Shown here piece by piece: positions 11,679 through 23,167 of a DNA stretch of 64,000 nucleotides. How positions within the stretch are numbered: position 1 is the first letter of the stretch; the number at the start of each line of letters is the position of its first letter. The notes beneath the pieces are model-generated. The model was not told where the DNA came from. It saw only the letters and a list, made by a program, of their open reading frames with translations, and ran no database searches. Position numbers and translations under genes: made by a program. This DNA comes from Otatea glauca (Eukaryota; Streptophyta; Magnoliopsida; Poales; Poaceae): contig CM070713.1 of assembly GCA_036346275.1 (NCBI GenBank), positions 60,631,567 through 60,695,566 of the forward strand. The letters are read 5' to 3'.

Positions 11679-12507
11679 GAAGGGTTTTATCATATCTTTT
11701 TTGAATAGAAATATTATTTTAGCATATCTCTATTCACATGTTCTTACTATGGAAGGATGTTATTCATATATCTTATAAATGGAAGGATTTTCTCATCATG
11801 TCCTGCATGGATAGAAGGATATACTCACCATATCTCATAATATGGGAATTCTATCTCATCATATCTGGAAATGCATAGATTAAAAGGAAAGAATCACGCA
11901 ACCAAATCACGTGCCAATCATGAAGATGTCGGGGAGACCTGACTTCCATCCGCCTACGTACGCTGCCTTCTGCTTTCATCTACTACCTATTAGAGGGCAC
12001 CCACTCTCATCTCCAGTAAGAGAGGCCGGTCGGTAGTGGAGACACACGCAGGAAGAGAAGAGAAGAGAAAGGCTGCGTGCAAGAAGCAAGAAGATTTCCT
12101 ACAAGAGTAAGGCAATAACTTTCTCGTCCTTCAATGGTAAGGATTGATATCTCTCTACTAATTCTAATTAAAAGTTGGTGGCGATCGTCCGTTCTCCTTC
12201 AAAGTACTTGATTCATTGGATCTAATATGAACGGTTGAGATGGAAGAGAATTTAACCCGATAGTCAAATCTCTTCGAAGGAACAATCTTTTTCTACTATT
12301 GAAACATAACTAAAGTTAGTGTTCTTTGCAAATAAATTTTTTGTCGCAAATTGAGTTTTCGTTGCAACGCACGGGCACATGACTAGTATCTCTCTCTCTA
12401 TATATATATATATAACAAACTGGTATACGTTCGAGTGATCACGACTGAATATAAAGCCTCAAATTGTCATCCATAATTCATGTATATTCGCAAAATGAAT
12501 AATCTCC

Positions 12508-13245
<738 letters not shown>

Positions 13246-13325
13246 GATGCGAGAGAACCAATATTAACTCTCGTAAAGTTGGAAGGATTGCCGAGCAACG
13301 AGCGCGCCACGTCATATTTTTTTTA

Positions 13326-13700
13326 AGAGAGGCCCCCTGAAATGCCAAAATTGTGTTTAGGTCCTCCACAGGCTCTTTTGCAGAAAGGCCCTTCAAAAAT
13401 CTGAAATTGCGTTTAAGGCCCTCTAAAAATTCTGAAATTACTTTTAAGTCCTCCACCGCCACCGGCTCTTTTTGCAAAAAAAAAAGGCTCCCAAAAATAA
13501 TGAAATTTCTTTTAAGCCATCCCACTAACTCTTTTGCAAAAAAAACTCCTGATTCCTCAAATTCGAGTCTAGCTTCCTCTCAAGTCCTTTTTAAAAAAAA
13601 ATCTCACAGTTTCAAGAAATTACATCCAGACTCAATCCACGACTTTTTGCAAAAAAATAGTAAGGTTCCAAAAAATTACGTCGAGTTTCGAATCGAAATT
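13326..13700. repeat. Degenerate ~50-bp tandem repeat array
   Basis: Successive diverged copies of a unit like GGC(C/T)CTCCA...TCTGAAATTACGTTTAAG, each with a CTCTTTTGCAAAAAA-type spacer, run head to tail. Identity decays toward 13700. An open frame of 125 codons runs through it but is a by-product of the repeat. Confidence 0.6.
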
Positions 13701-13855
13701 CGCCTAGTGCTCTACCTAGTACAGAATTAATAAAGAGAAGGAATATATACGTGATCACTACTACAAGAATATACATCATAATCGGTTCTTTTTTATCATC
13801 ACAATCGGTCCTGGTAGTGACACAAAGTCATAAGACAGAGATGAGGCGGCGCTAT

Positions 13856-14232
13856 TACAGTTGGTTCTTGCCCGATAGAGATGAGAGTGTCATCTCTATC
13901 GCTTCTTCTCAAGAACCGATAGAGATGACACTCTCATCTCTATCGGTTCTTATAAAGAACCGATAGAGATGAGGTGGTCATCTCTATCGCTTACAAAGAA
14001 CCGATAGAGATGATGCACTCATCTCTATCGCTTCTTCTAAAGAACCGATAGAGATGATATGGTCATCTCTATCGCTTTTTAAAGAACCGATAGAGATGAG
14101 GGCTCATCTCTATCTCATTCTTTGTAAAAGCGATAGAGATGACCACCTCATCTCTATCGCTTCTTCTAAAGAACCGATAGAGATGATGTGGTCATCTCTA
14201 TCGCTTCTTACAAAGAACCGATAGAGATAAGG
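13856..14232. repeat. CACTA left subterminal inverted-repeat array
   Basis: Alternating direct and inverted copies of AACCGATAGAGATGA / TCATCTCTATCGGTT are spaced by 5-15 bp, so neighbouring copies can pair into a chain of short hairpins. Some copies are changed to AAGCGATAGAGATGA. These are presumed transposase-binding repeats. Confidence 0.85.
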
Positions 14233-14749
14233 GGTGTCTTTGTTTCCAATTCACCCTCCTAATTTAGCACATATTTCACATAGTATGCACATATCACATT
14301 CAAACAAAGATAGATTACACACATTATGCACATGTCACATTCACGTAACACAAACACTTTAAATTATATTTTCACATCATTAAGCTCCAAATCTACTATA
14401 TATTATATTCTACTATTTACCTTTCTAATTAAGCATTTTCAGCCAGATTGGCCATTTAAGGAGATGGTTGCAATGTGCTTGGTCAAACATGTTAAACTTC
14501 TAGCACGTTAGTTATGCTTGCTCGATCATGGAACAACACTACAATTCATGTATATGTGCAAATGAGTCTAGGCATGCTTTCTGTTCATGTAAGCAAAGAT
14601 ATATATGCAAATGCTCGCTTGACTCGAGCACATTAATTAATGAACTCACTTGTAATTGCTGCATCAATAAGTTAGTATAGTTCAAGGCTTCAAGCAATAT
14701 ATGTTTTCTTTGAACAAAAGATGCATGCATGGATCAAGATTTTGGGATC

Positions 14750-16882
14750 GAGCACTGTCATTGTTGTAGAGGTCCTTGTTGATGCTAACTTTGCAGGAGA
14801 ATCTTTCCGGATCTTCTCACTGAGGTACTTCATCGATCCCCACAGAGGCGGCTTCGCACAAGCACGCACACAAAGAAAACTCACCATGATAAAACGGTTA
14901 TCCTTTGTAGCATCAAACTTTTGATATGATCTCTTGTGTATCCGATACTAATTGACCAAGTAGCCTAGTTTGTTACAGATTTCTCAAGTTTTCGCAGAAA
15001 AACAACAAGAGATGTTTCAAAGAAAAACAAAAGCAAGATGGATGGATAGATTGCCTTGAAACCGAGGTGCGGCATGGAAGGCTTCACAGCATGCCTTTGC
15101 TCTCCCGAGGAACTCCTCTGCGGATTGCAATGTCTTGCAACGGCCGCCCTATGAGATTTCTCTGTTGCCTTCATCAAGGATAAGTCCATGGTAATAGTAT
15201 GCTGCAGCCTGTAGGATTATTTTTTTTAGTTACAAAACTTAGTTCCTTTTCTTCCGGATTACAGATATTGGTAGAATTTAAGGAGCTTACAGCGAACCCT
15301 TTCTATTAACATGAGTATATATGTTTATAAACCAATACTGGAGGTAAATGCAGATTTTGGTTTAGATAGGAAAAAAAATTATGACTGCATACAAAAGACA
15401 GCAATTTATTTGAGTACAATGTTTCAGAAATGTGAAAAAAAAGTCTACATACTTTTGCTTCGGTGTGCTTCCACTTAACAAAGTGCCTGTGCTTCTCGAC
15501 CCAGACATCAAGTAGAGGTAGATCCGCAATGCTTTCATGTGCCTAAAAATTGAAAGGGGATGGATTACTTCTTTATTTCTCAAACTATACAACAGTAGCA
15601 TTTGTAATTTGGTTGGTCCCACTGTTAATTAGTTTCAGAGTTTTATGTCAACATGAAAAACCTTGGTTACTGACCTAAACTGGGGCCAGGCAATGCTTAA
15701 GAGAGAAATAGTTCTAAACCAAACCGCATAGCAACAGAAGAACATCAGCACTACTAATACATATAAGGTGAGAATGCAGTCCACAATGATGAACATACGA
15801 GGGTGAAACGAAGCTAAACCCATCAGTATTGATACAAGATTTTTTTTAGAAACTATACCATTCATTTTAAGAGGAAAATAAAACCAACACTGGTCCACCG
15901 GCCCAAAAGAGTTTAAGGCCTACAACACCTGTCCCAATGGGCACACTATTTTATATGAATCATGTGATTTTTAGTTATTGTCAAGAAAAATTCACCCTAA
16001 CAAAAAGATGATAGAGGGAAAAATGCATTACTTGACCCAGAGCTTGCATGCAGATAGCATTCAGGACTCCTTCAGCTAGGTCCATAGGAAGACCTTTCCT
16101 ACACGAAATGGCAGTCAAGAACAATAACTCCTGCACTAACCACAAAATGGAACAATGCTCATCAAACTTGTTGCAAGTGAGAAGGCAAGAACACCACCTT
16201 TTGTTAGGCGATATCCTAGGAAGAACGTGTTGAATAACACACTCCAAGTACCCAGCTGCCTTGAGAAATATTTCAACAGAGGCTCGTTTGTTCTCTGAAA
16301 AGAAAAAATCAGGCAGAGTAGTTATAATAATACTGCAATGGACACCAAATATAAGTGCAAAGACCAAACATTCGGAAGTGATTTATACCGATTCTGCGAC
16401 GGTGAGGAATGGAGCTTATGCCTTATGGTATAGACCTTCGATACTTTAGCATGGTATCCTCAATAGGCGTCTTTGGAACAAGCGAAGAATTCGCTGAGAT
16501 AAACGCAAAGATAGCCATCATGTGTAGAACCGACAAAGACCTCATACCAAGCATCGGGCAATGCTGTTTCCTATCAACAAAGACGGTGATCACGCTTATT
16601 ATCGCTCCAACAACAAATGCAAAATATAAACGAATAGGTGCATGCAGACCTCTACATCATCTTCTTGGTTCATTCATGCAAATCAGTATCTTATCTTCCA
16701 AGTCGCTCCTCAGAAAGAATTGAACCACAAGGAAGGAACAAAGATCGACATAAATCTCCCGTGTCATTTCAGAGCAAAGATGGAAGCACAACGTGTAAAT
16801 TAGTTACCATCTTTTACCAGTCCTAGAAGAACTGGCAAGTACTCTTCGAAAGCCTGCAGAAGATCAGCTGATGTAGATCCCC
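14750..16882 (-). pseudogene. Captured BRO1-domain gene fragment inside the CACTA element
   Basis: The minus strand carries a series of exon-like blocks separated by intron-like gaps, reading in order as a plant BRO1-like (ALIX/Bro1-type, endosomal targeting) protein. Blocks: STSADLLQAFEEYLPVLLGL (16808-16882, bounded by AG and GT), NQEDDVE (~16670), PDAWYEV then SVLHMMAIFAF (16440-16590), SVEIFLKAAGYLECVIQHVL (~16213-16285, preceded by TTTTCAG), KGLPMDLAEGVLNAICMQAL (~16035-16098), DLPLLDVWVEKHRHFVKWKH (~15465-15530), AYYYHGLILDEGN and SAEEFLGRAKACCEAFH (15050-15205), and WGSMKYLSEKIRKD (~14810-14850). Damage includes a frameshift after YEV (one extra T) and an in-frame stop after LDEGNREIS. 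Introns are kept, so it came by DNA capture and not by retroposition. Family assignment rests on recalled motif similarity. Confidence 0.7.
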
Positions 16883-16897
16883 CTGCAAGTACCAGTA

Positions 16898-17160
16898 TCA
16901 ATCAATTCGATGATGGGAGGAGTCGGCATGGGGAGGACGCAGCGGCGTCGGTGGGGGGAGCTGGCGCCGAGGACGCCAAGGTGGAGGAGGCGCCGGGAGG
17001 GCTCGGTGACGGGAGGAGTCGGCGTGGGGAGGAGGAGGCGACGGTGTCGGTGGGGGGAGCAGGCGGTGAGGACACCGGGAAGAGCTAGGGTTTGGGGACG
17101 GCGGGGAATTAGTGAAGTGGCGCGCGAGGAAGATCGGCGAGCACGCAGCGCATTTAGTCA
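16898..17160 (-). other. GC-rich proline-coding segment fused upstream of the BRO1 fragment
   Basis: A minus-strand open frame of 87 codons rich in Pro, Arg and His ends just before the acceptor of the first BRO1 block. It contains an imperfect tandem duplication of about 95 bp (GGAGGAGTCGGC.TGGGGAGG at 16917 and ~17013). Composition differs sharply from the AT-rich element around it. It may be the first exon of the donor gene or a second captured piece; I do not recognise it. Confidence 0.35.
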
Positions 17161-17164
17161 TGAA

Positions 17165-17725
17165 CTCAGTAATGCAATCGGTTCTACACTCGAACCGACC
17201 GTAAAAATAAAATGGAGTCGGTTCTACACACGAACCGATGGTAATAAAATCTCAATACATCGGTTCAAAATAAAACCGATAGAATTAAAATGGCAATGCA
17301 ATCGGTCTAGAAAAAACCGACACGTATAAAACTCATATCACTATCGGTTCTACAAAAACCGACACGATGACTCAAGATCACTATCGGTTTATATTAAAAA
17401 CCGACACAGATGAGTAAAGTACCACTATCGGTTTATATTAAAAACCGACACAAATGAGTAAAGTACCACTATCGGTTTATATTAAAAACCGATACAGATG
17501 AGTAAAGTACCACTATCGGTTTATTGTAAAAACCGACACAGATGAGTAAAGTAGCACTATCGGTTTATTCTAAAAATCGATACAGATTAGTAGAGTAGCA
17601 CTATCGGTTTATATTAAAAACCGACACAGATGAATATAGTATCACTAACGGTTTATATTAAAAACCGACGCAGATGGTAATATCACTATCGGTTTATATT
17701 GAAAACCGACACAGATGTCCAAAAT
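17165..17725. repeat. Internal CACTA repeat array
   Basis: About ten copies of a ~44-bp unit: CACTATCGGTTTATATTAAA followed by AACCGACACAGATGAGTAAA and a short link. Each unit is itself a near palindrome (TCGGTTT...AAACCGA). It resembles the subterminal repeats but sits 0.9-1.5 kb from the right end, and could be the subterminal region of an older element or an extension of the right one. Confidence 0.8.
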
Positions 17726-18139
17726 TTTGTGCTTGGTTGCAATGTGCTTTGAACCGATAGCACTATATGACTACTTATCTGTGTCAGTTTTTACATTAGA
17801 ATCGACACAATTAATTTCTATATCCATATTGGCATAGCTATTAGACACAATTAATTAATTAAGTATAGTATTACTACTAACATGAATCAGATACTTGTAC
17901 ACAAATTATTGAAATAGCTATTAGACACAAGCGCACTACATACCTCGGTTGTTTAAGAAATTTTACATAACTATTAAAATCTGAATCTTGTTTCCAGCTC
18001 CAATAGAGGGACCAAATGACTTTGGATAAAAGAACGCCTATGACATCGCAGATGATGCTAAGAATGCGATATATGCTTGTTCATCTTTTCGTTGAATATC
18101 GTGAATCTCGTAAGATCACGCCACCCTAGTACGCCTCAT

Positions 18140-18610
18140 CACTAGTACGCCTCATCACTATCGCTTTTCTTTATAAAAAGCGATAGTGATGAGCATCACT
18201 ATGATAAGCGAATCATCAATCATCGGTTCTTTATAAGAACCGATAGTGATGAGAATCATCACTATCGCTTTTATATAAAACCGATTGTGATAACACATGA
18301 GCATCACTATCGGTTCTTATGAGAAGCGATAGTGATACAGATGATCATCACTATCGCTTCTCACAAAAAGCGATAGTGATGACACAAAAGACATCACTAT
18401 CGGTTCTTTTGCGAGAACCGATAGTGATGTGATGAGATATCACTATCGCTTCACATAAGAACCGATCAGAATGCTAATGCTACATTACAATCACTTCTAA
18501 CTTGAGAACCGATAGTGATTATTATTAATACTCCTCCTAAGTCATCTATCACAATCATTTTTTCCTAAAAACTTAAGAACCGATCCAAATGAAGCGATAG
18601 TGATATATCA
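18140..18610. repeat. CACTA right subterminal inverted-repeat array
   Basis: Copies of CATCACTATCGGTTCT and AGAACCGATAGTGATGA alternate in both orientations. The core differs from the left array (GATAGTGATGA against GATAGAGATGA), so the two ends are distinguishable. Confidence 0.85.
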
Positions 18611-18626
18611 TTCTTTAGTAGTGGAT

Positions 18627-21600
18627 GTGGCCTATGCATCATGCCCTCCATGACCGTACGGCTGCGTGGAAAGTGAGCACAGTGCTGGCAAAGGGGCGAG
18701 GGTAACGCCAAAACTGGAACGAGAGCTTCTAGCTAGCTTTTGTGTCTGTGTCCACATATTTAATTCGCAAATAGAAGTAAGAAGCTTTAGGTTAGACAAA
18801 TCGAATAACCTTTCTGAAAGAGCAGTGGCGGATTTTAATTACTGGGTGGAGCCTACCCTTCATACTGAGAACCTCCTACCGCAAGGTCTCCTCTTTGCCA
18901 TAGCCACCAGTCTCCGGTCTCGAGACCTCTAGTGGCAGTGGCGAAGCAAAAGGGGAGGAAGAAGAAAAGAAGTGGGCATTTGCAACCGCTTGCTAAAGCT
19001 CACAAGCCCAATAACTACTAAGAAGTAACATTCACTCCATACCACAGATCCAATCCAATCCCTTTCTCTAAATCCCCAAATCAATTCGAACAAATCTAAA
19101 CAGAGGAGAGTACCTAGCGAACGGTGGTGTCCGAGATCCGGCACGCGGGTGAGCTGGTTGACGGAGAACGTGAGGCATGAGGCCGTGACAACCGGGGCGG
19201 GCGGTTTGCATGAGGTCATGTCGCCTTGAGGAGACGCGATGACGAGCCGCCGACACCAAGGTGCGAGGGACGAGCCACCGCCCCTATGATTTGTCTTTAG
19301 GAGGCCAAGAGGGGCGAGAGAGACTTGAGTGCTTGACAATCGACTAACTGACCACGTGAGGCTTGAGACTTGAGTCCGCGTGAGCTGTGAGGAGAAGATG
19401 AGTCACCCGATCGACTGACCAAGCCACCGAGGAGACAAGCTGTTGAGTACTATGCAGCTGACTGACAGCTGTGCATTGCTTAGCTCAGCTTTGCTGCTGT
19501 CTAGTGCCGACAGTTGTCGGTAGCTCGGTAATGTGTGTTGCTCTGCTGCTACTGACAGCTGCTGGTAATGGTGAAATAGAAATGCTGAATGGTGATTGGT
19601 GACGAATGATGATTGGTGAATTGGTGAATAGTTATAATTGATTAGTTACAGTGAGTAGCTATAATTGATTAGTTATAGTGATTAGTGATTATTTATAATT
19701 GATTCTTGATTAGTTATATTGTGCCGCTAATTAAGAATGAATTTGCTTCGTGATTCAAGCTAGCGTCTTAGTGGTATGTTGTTTTTTTATTTTGAATGTT
19801 CATAGTCATTTATAATTTACTATTATATCACTAATTTTGCAAATTTGAATATACAGATTGCTTTGGAAGCGTATTAATGTGTTTTGGATGCCTTTCTTAG
19901 CGTCTAGCGAGGTATCTTCCTTCGTTGTATTTTTACTTTCTTGCTATATTTTTCTTTTATTCATGTATTGATTTTAAACTTTTAACTGCATAGTACTATA
20001 TTTAGTATGTTTAGCTCAATTTAATTTAGTACTTTGAGCCTATCCTCTATTTTGCATTCTGATTAATTCGTCACTGTGAAAGAGGTATTTTGATATAATA
20101 GATTGAGTATAGATATGGTTGGGAGTAATCTATTGATACAAGTCATAGGTGACGTAATCCGTACACAACAGTGCAGCCATTTGAGCTCAAACTGAGAGGG
20201 AGAGAATCTGGCGAAGTACTGTTCATCAATTCGACAAGAGACGAATAGCTTAATAATACTACTGTATTAGCGTATAACTAGTAAGAAGTAGTACGTCATT
20301 AAGGAAAATTTTGGAATCGAAATGTGGCTTAAGGCTTACTGTAGAGCTTCGTCACCAACTCCATACAACAAACCTAGGATAGCACATATACAGTACGCAT
20401 TTTCATAACTTCTACTATACCTTGTATAGTGAGCGAAATTATCATCATGTATCACATGCGCAAAGACCTCCCGGACCGGACCATGCAAACAGGCTAAGGA
20501 TATGCCATGATATAGGGTTGTTCAAATTTTCAAAATATCAAAACTTATATAAGATAGATGTCAAACCATGCATGTCCACTAAATTGCTATCTACTTTACA
20601 AATCATCAGTGTAGCATACGTAGAATAAAAATAAATAGCACTAAAAATAGCTGACAGCCCTGGTAAGGCGCGTCCTCGTGGTGCCTCCGCAACCGGGCGT
20701 AGTCACGGTAATTTTTCGCTACATTTTAAAGGAAAAACAAGGATGGAAGAAATATATAACTCCTCAAGTTATCGTCTTTTAATAATTTCATAAGCATATG
20801 GAGTACAAATTAATGCAGACACCTTAACGATCGATCAAGTCATCGACACAACACGTACTTCATGTATGACTTCCGAGAAAGCCATGCATATATGTACGTA
20901 CAGCATGTAGTGCATGCTTTACTGATTTTGCATGGCTGAGACTGTAACAGTGGTGGTGCTTCTTCCTCCGGTCTAAAGTTTGTGCGTGTTTGGTCGTCAT
21001 TTTCCTACTCCCATCGGCCTGTTCATCACTAGAGGTGAAACTAAAGCACTTTGTTTATTTGCTTTGCGAGAAAAAGCGCTTTATTTCTCGACCTCCCTAG
21101 TCATCTTGACGTGTTTTCGCAGTACTTTATAGAACACGTAGATTTGGATGGCGAAATAAGGGCTCATTTGGTTACTTAAAAATCGGCACACTTACGTTGA
21201 GAAATCTCTCTTCTTCTTCTTTTTTTTAAATTTCCGACGCTTGAAAGTACTTCTTTTGTTAGTATTAGGTAGGACGATTTTTTTTTTGTTTTATCCACGT
21301 GCCCCGGGGGTATTTTCCTTCACAAAAACTTTTTCTTTGTTTTATACGATCGAAGTGAACATATATATTGGCCATTTTTCCGTAAGAAAACTGATATATA
21401 AAAGTTGTAAACCTAACACACTTTTCGCAATTTTCACATAATTTTAGCCTCACTGATCAGAGACTGATTGATGAAGCGATCGAGAGTTGTGCAAAAGAAG
21501 AAGTTATTAAATTAATCAACATATTAGTTAGCCCACCATTATAAGCGACTAGCTAGCCAAGGTATACACCGCAATGTCATGCTCATTTATAGTTGTTCAA

Positions 21601-22410
21601 TTTAGTAAAGATAAATAAGCATAGATATCCATGTTGAGAGCTAATTATCGCTTTCTCAAAAGAAAAAAAACGCAAGTATGAAAGAAACACACATCAATTT
21701 TCAGGCGGTGGATTGATGAAGAAGTACTTCCGATCCTTCGAATTCTAGTCTCACTTTCCATCAGGCAATGGTGAAAAATGTACGGGCGCATATACCTACA
21801 CTGCAGCTGAATTGCAATTCAGTGCTGGTTGCCACTGAGCAAGCACAACCAGCGAAAGAAAGAATAGAAATAAAAGGCGTTGTTTTTGGGTGGTCCCTTC
21901 AAGGTGGGAGCTTGACCCTACCTGAATAGATGGGTCAAATCAAAACACATGCAGTGTGTGTCCTCGTTTTGCACACATACACACAACTTCATTCTGCAGG
22001 CGAGAGGTTACATGATACAGATCTTTGGCACTGCAGTACAGAGCCTGCACACTTTAAGGTGACATCGCCCAAAGAATGTTTGGCCACCACAAACTTCAGC
22101 TTTTCACATGTCCATGGTTCACACTGTTTTTCACACCAAATTAGATAACTGCATGCATAACCAAGTAGGAAATTGAGCCAGTAGCATCTAGATATCGAGC
22201 AGACTGCATGCATATAATGTAAGAAGCAAGATTTCGCCGCTAACGCAATCTTAATTACCTGTCGGTGTGACCCATGTGTCAGTGAATATTCTTACGCTGA
22301 ACACTTGTAAGAGAGAGAGAGGGAGAGAGAGTAATTTGCTGAAATAATATCTGGAGCAAGCCTTGAGCTGAGCCAAGCAGAGGACATAACAAGTAGTAAA
22401 AGAGACTGAT
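18627..22410. other. Intergenic, no gene supported
   Basis: AT-rich DNA with a GC-richer patch at 18930-19460. Around 19570-19720 there are loose repeats of ATAATTGATTAGTTAT. The motif CAGTGGCGGA at 18823 resembles a hAT end, but I found no matching inverted end or duplication. Short open frames show no recognisable protein. Confidence 0.5.
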
Positions 22411-22415
22411 GAGCT

Positions 22416-23162
22416 TGTTAGAAATGAGGCCCAAGTGGCCCATTTATCTCTAATGTCAAAGCTACAAATAATAGTACCATATTGCTAGTTGAGAGGGGAG
22501 AATACCAATTTAAAAGGGAGAGCTCCCACCATATATTGTAATGAGGCATATGGAGGGTGAGGAGCTGGCTAAAGTCACACGCGCGCGCGCGTATTTCGCG
22601 AATTACCGCGTGAGAATTGAAATGGCGTCTATTTCTAATAGAAACTGTCATTTGAATGACCTGCAATTACTAGCATTTAATGGTGACCGTTACTGGTGCG
22701 AGGCTATAAAATCTGGAGACATCCGCATGATGTCGCCCTTTGATTTTGGACTCGATACTCGTGTTCATCCACGGTGATCCGTGTTGTGTTTTCGTCTTGT
22801 GCTCTTTCTTCACCGACCTTCCTCTCTGCGTGCACCGCGAGGCAAGGAGAGCGGATCTCGAACCTTTGCCGCCGAGAGAAACCGCACGGGCGGCAATAAG
22901 GTTTCGGCAACAAGAATCGCGCGACCGCCGAGCTCTTCATCCTGCGATCCACGACGCCGACTACTTCCTCTACGGCCAGTCGCCATCGCTACCGCCTTTT
23001 CGCCATCAAGCCCATCGTAAGATTTCTCCTATTTTTTCCTCTGTGGATCGATCTCTTTACAGAAATATATGGTGTCTTCTATCTTGCCTGTTGTATCTAA
23101 TCATTTTGGGAATTAGCTTAATTTTCAAATCTAAAACACAAATAATACCTAGTTTTTCAACA
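22416..23162 (+). mobile_element. Solo LTR, 747 bp, probably Ty1/copia
   Basis: It begins TGTTAGAAATGAGGCCCAAG, ends AGTTTTTCAACA, and is flanked by a perfect duplication GAGCT (22411-22415 and 23163-23167). A TATA box (GGCTATAAAATC, about 22702) precedes a GC-rich transcribed-leader-like stretch, so the LTR reads in the plus direction. TGTTA...CAACA ends are usual for copia elements. The 201-codon frame at 22740-23345 crosses the LTR end and is not a gene. Confidence 0.85.
22698..22712 (+). promoter_or_regulatory. TATA box of the 747-bp solo LTR
   Basis: GAGGCTATAAAATCT fits a plant TATA box, placed before the GC-rich R/U5-like part of the LTR. It could drive read-through transcription to the right; nothing recognisable lies there. 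Confidence 0.55.
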
Positions 23163-23167
23163 GAGCT

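Larger units (their letters stand above)
4142..12386 (+). mobile_element. Helitron-like element made of tandem ~0.55 kb units
   Basis: The 5' end reads A|TCTACCACTTCTAATTAGG and the 3' end reads ...GTTGCAACGCACGGGCACATGA-CTAG|T: the TC start, CTRR end and A/T insertion site of Helitrons. The motif GCAACGCACGGGC close to CTAG is a familiar grass Helitron 3' end; its hairpin is degenerate here (CGT/ACG stem). Between the ends, about four head-to-tail units begin near AATTCTAATTAAGAGTTGGTGG: unit 1 at 4142-4709, unit 2 at 10112-10660, unit 3 at 10661-10764 plus 11679-12131, and partial unit 4 at 12132-12386. Units 2 and 3 lack the roughly 45-bp segment around CATGAACGGCTGAGAT that units 1 and 4 keep. 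No Rep/helicase frame is seen. Two solo LTRs interrupt it. Confidence 0.65.
13756..18623. mobile_element. Non-autonomous CACTA (CMC/EnSpm) transposon
   Basis: Left end CACTACTACAAGAA and right end TTCTTTAGTAGTG (reverse complement CACTACTAAAGAA) form the terminal inverted repeats. Both sides carry the 3-bp duplication GAT (13753-13755 and 18624-18626). Both ends have the subterminal repeat clusters typical of the superfamily: AACCGATAGAGATGA on the left and AACCGATAGTGATGA on the right, in both orientations. The element is 4868 bp and shows no transposase, so it would need TnpA/TnpD-like proteins from elsewhere. The interior carries a fragment of a BRO1-domain gene (minus strand). Confidence 0.9.

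Noticed and set aside
13856..14232. CRISPR-like regular array of repeats and spacers
   Set aside because: The repeats alternate in orientation, spacers are 5-15 bp, and it sits at the end of a CACTA transposon in a plant genome.
18823..18950. CAGTGGCGGA hAT-like end
   Set aside because: The second occurrence (CAGTGGCGAAG, 18936) is in the same orientation; no inverted partner or 8-bp duplication was found.
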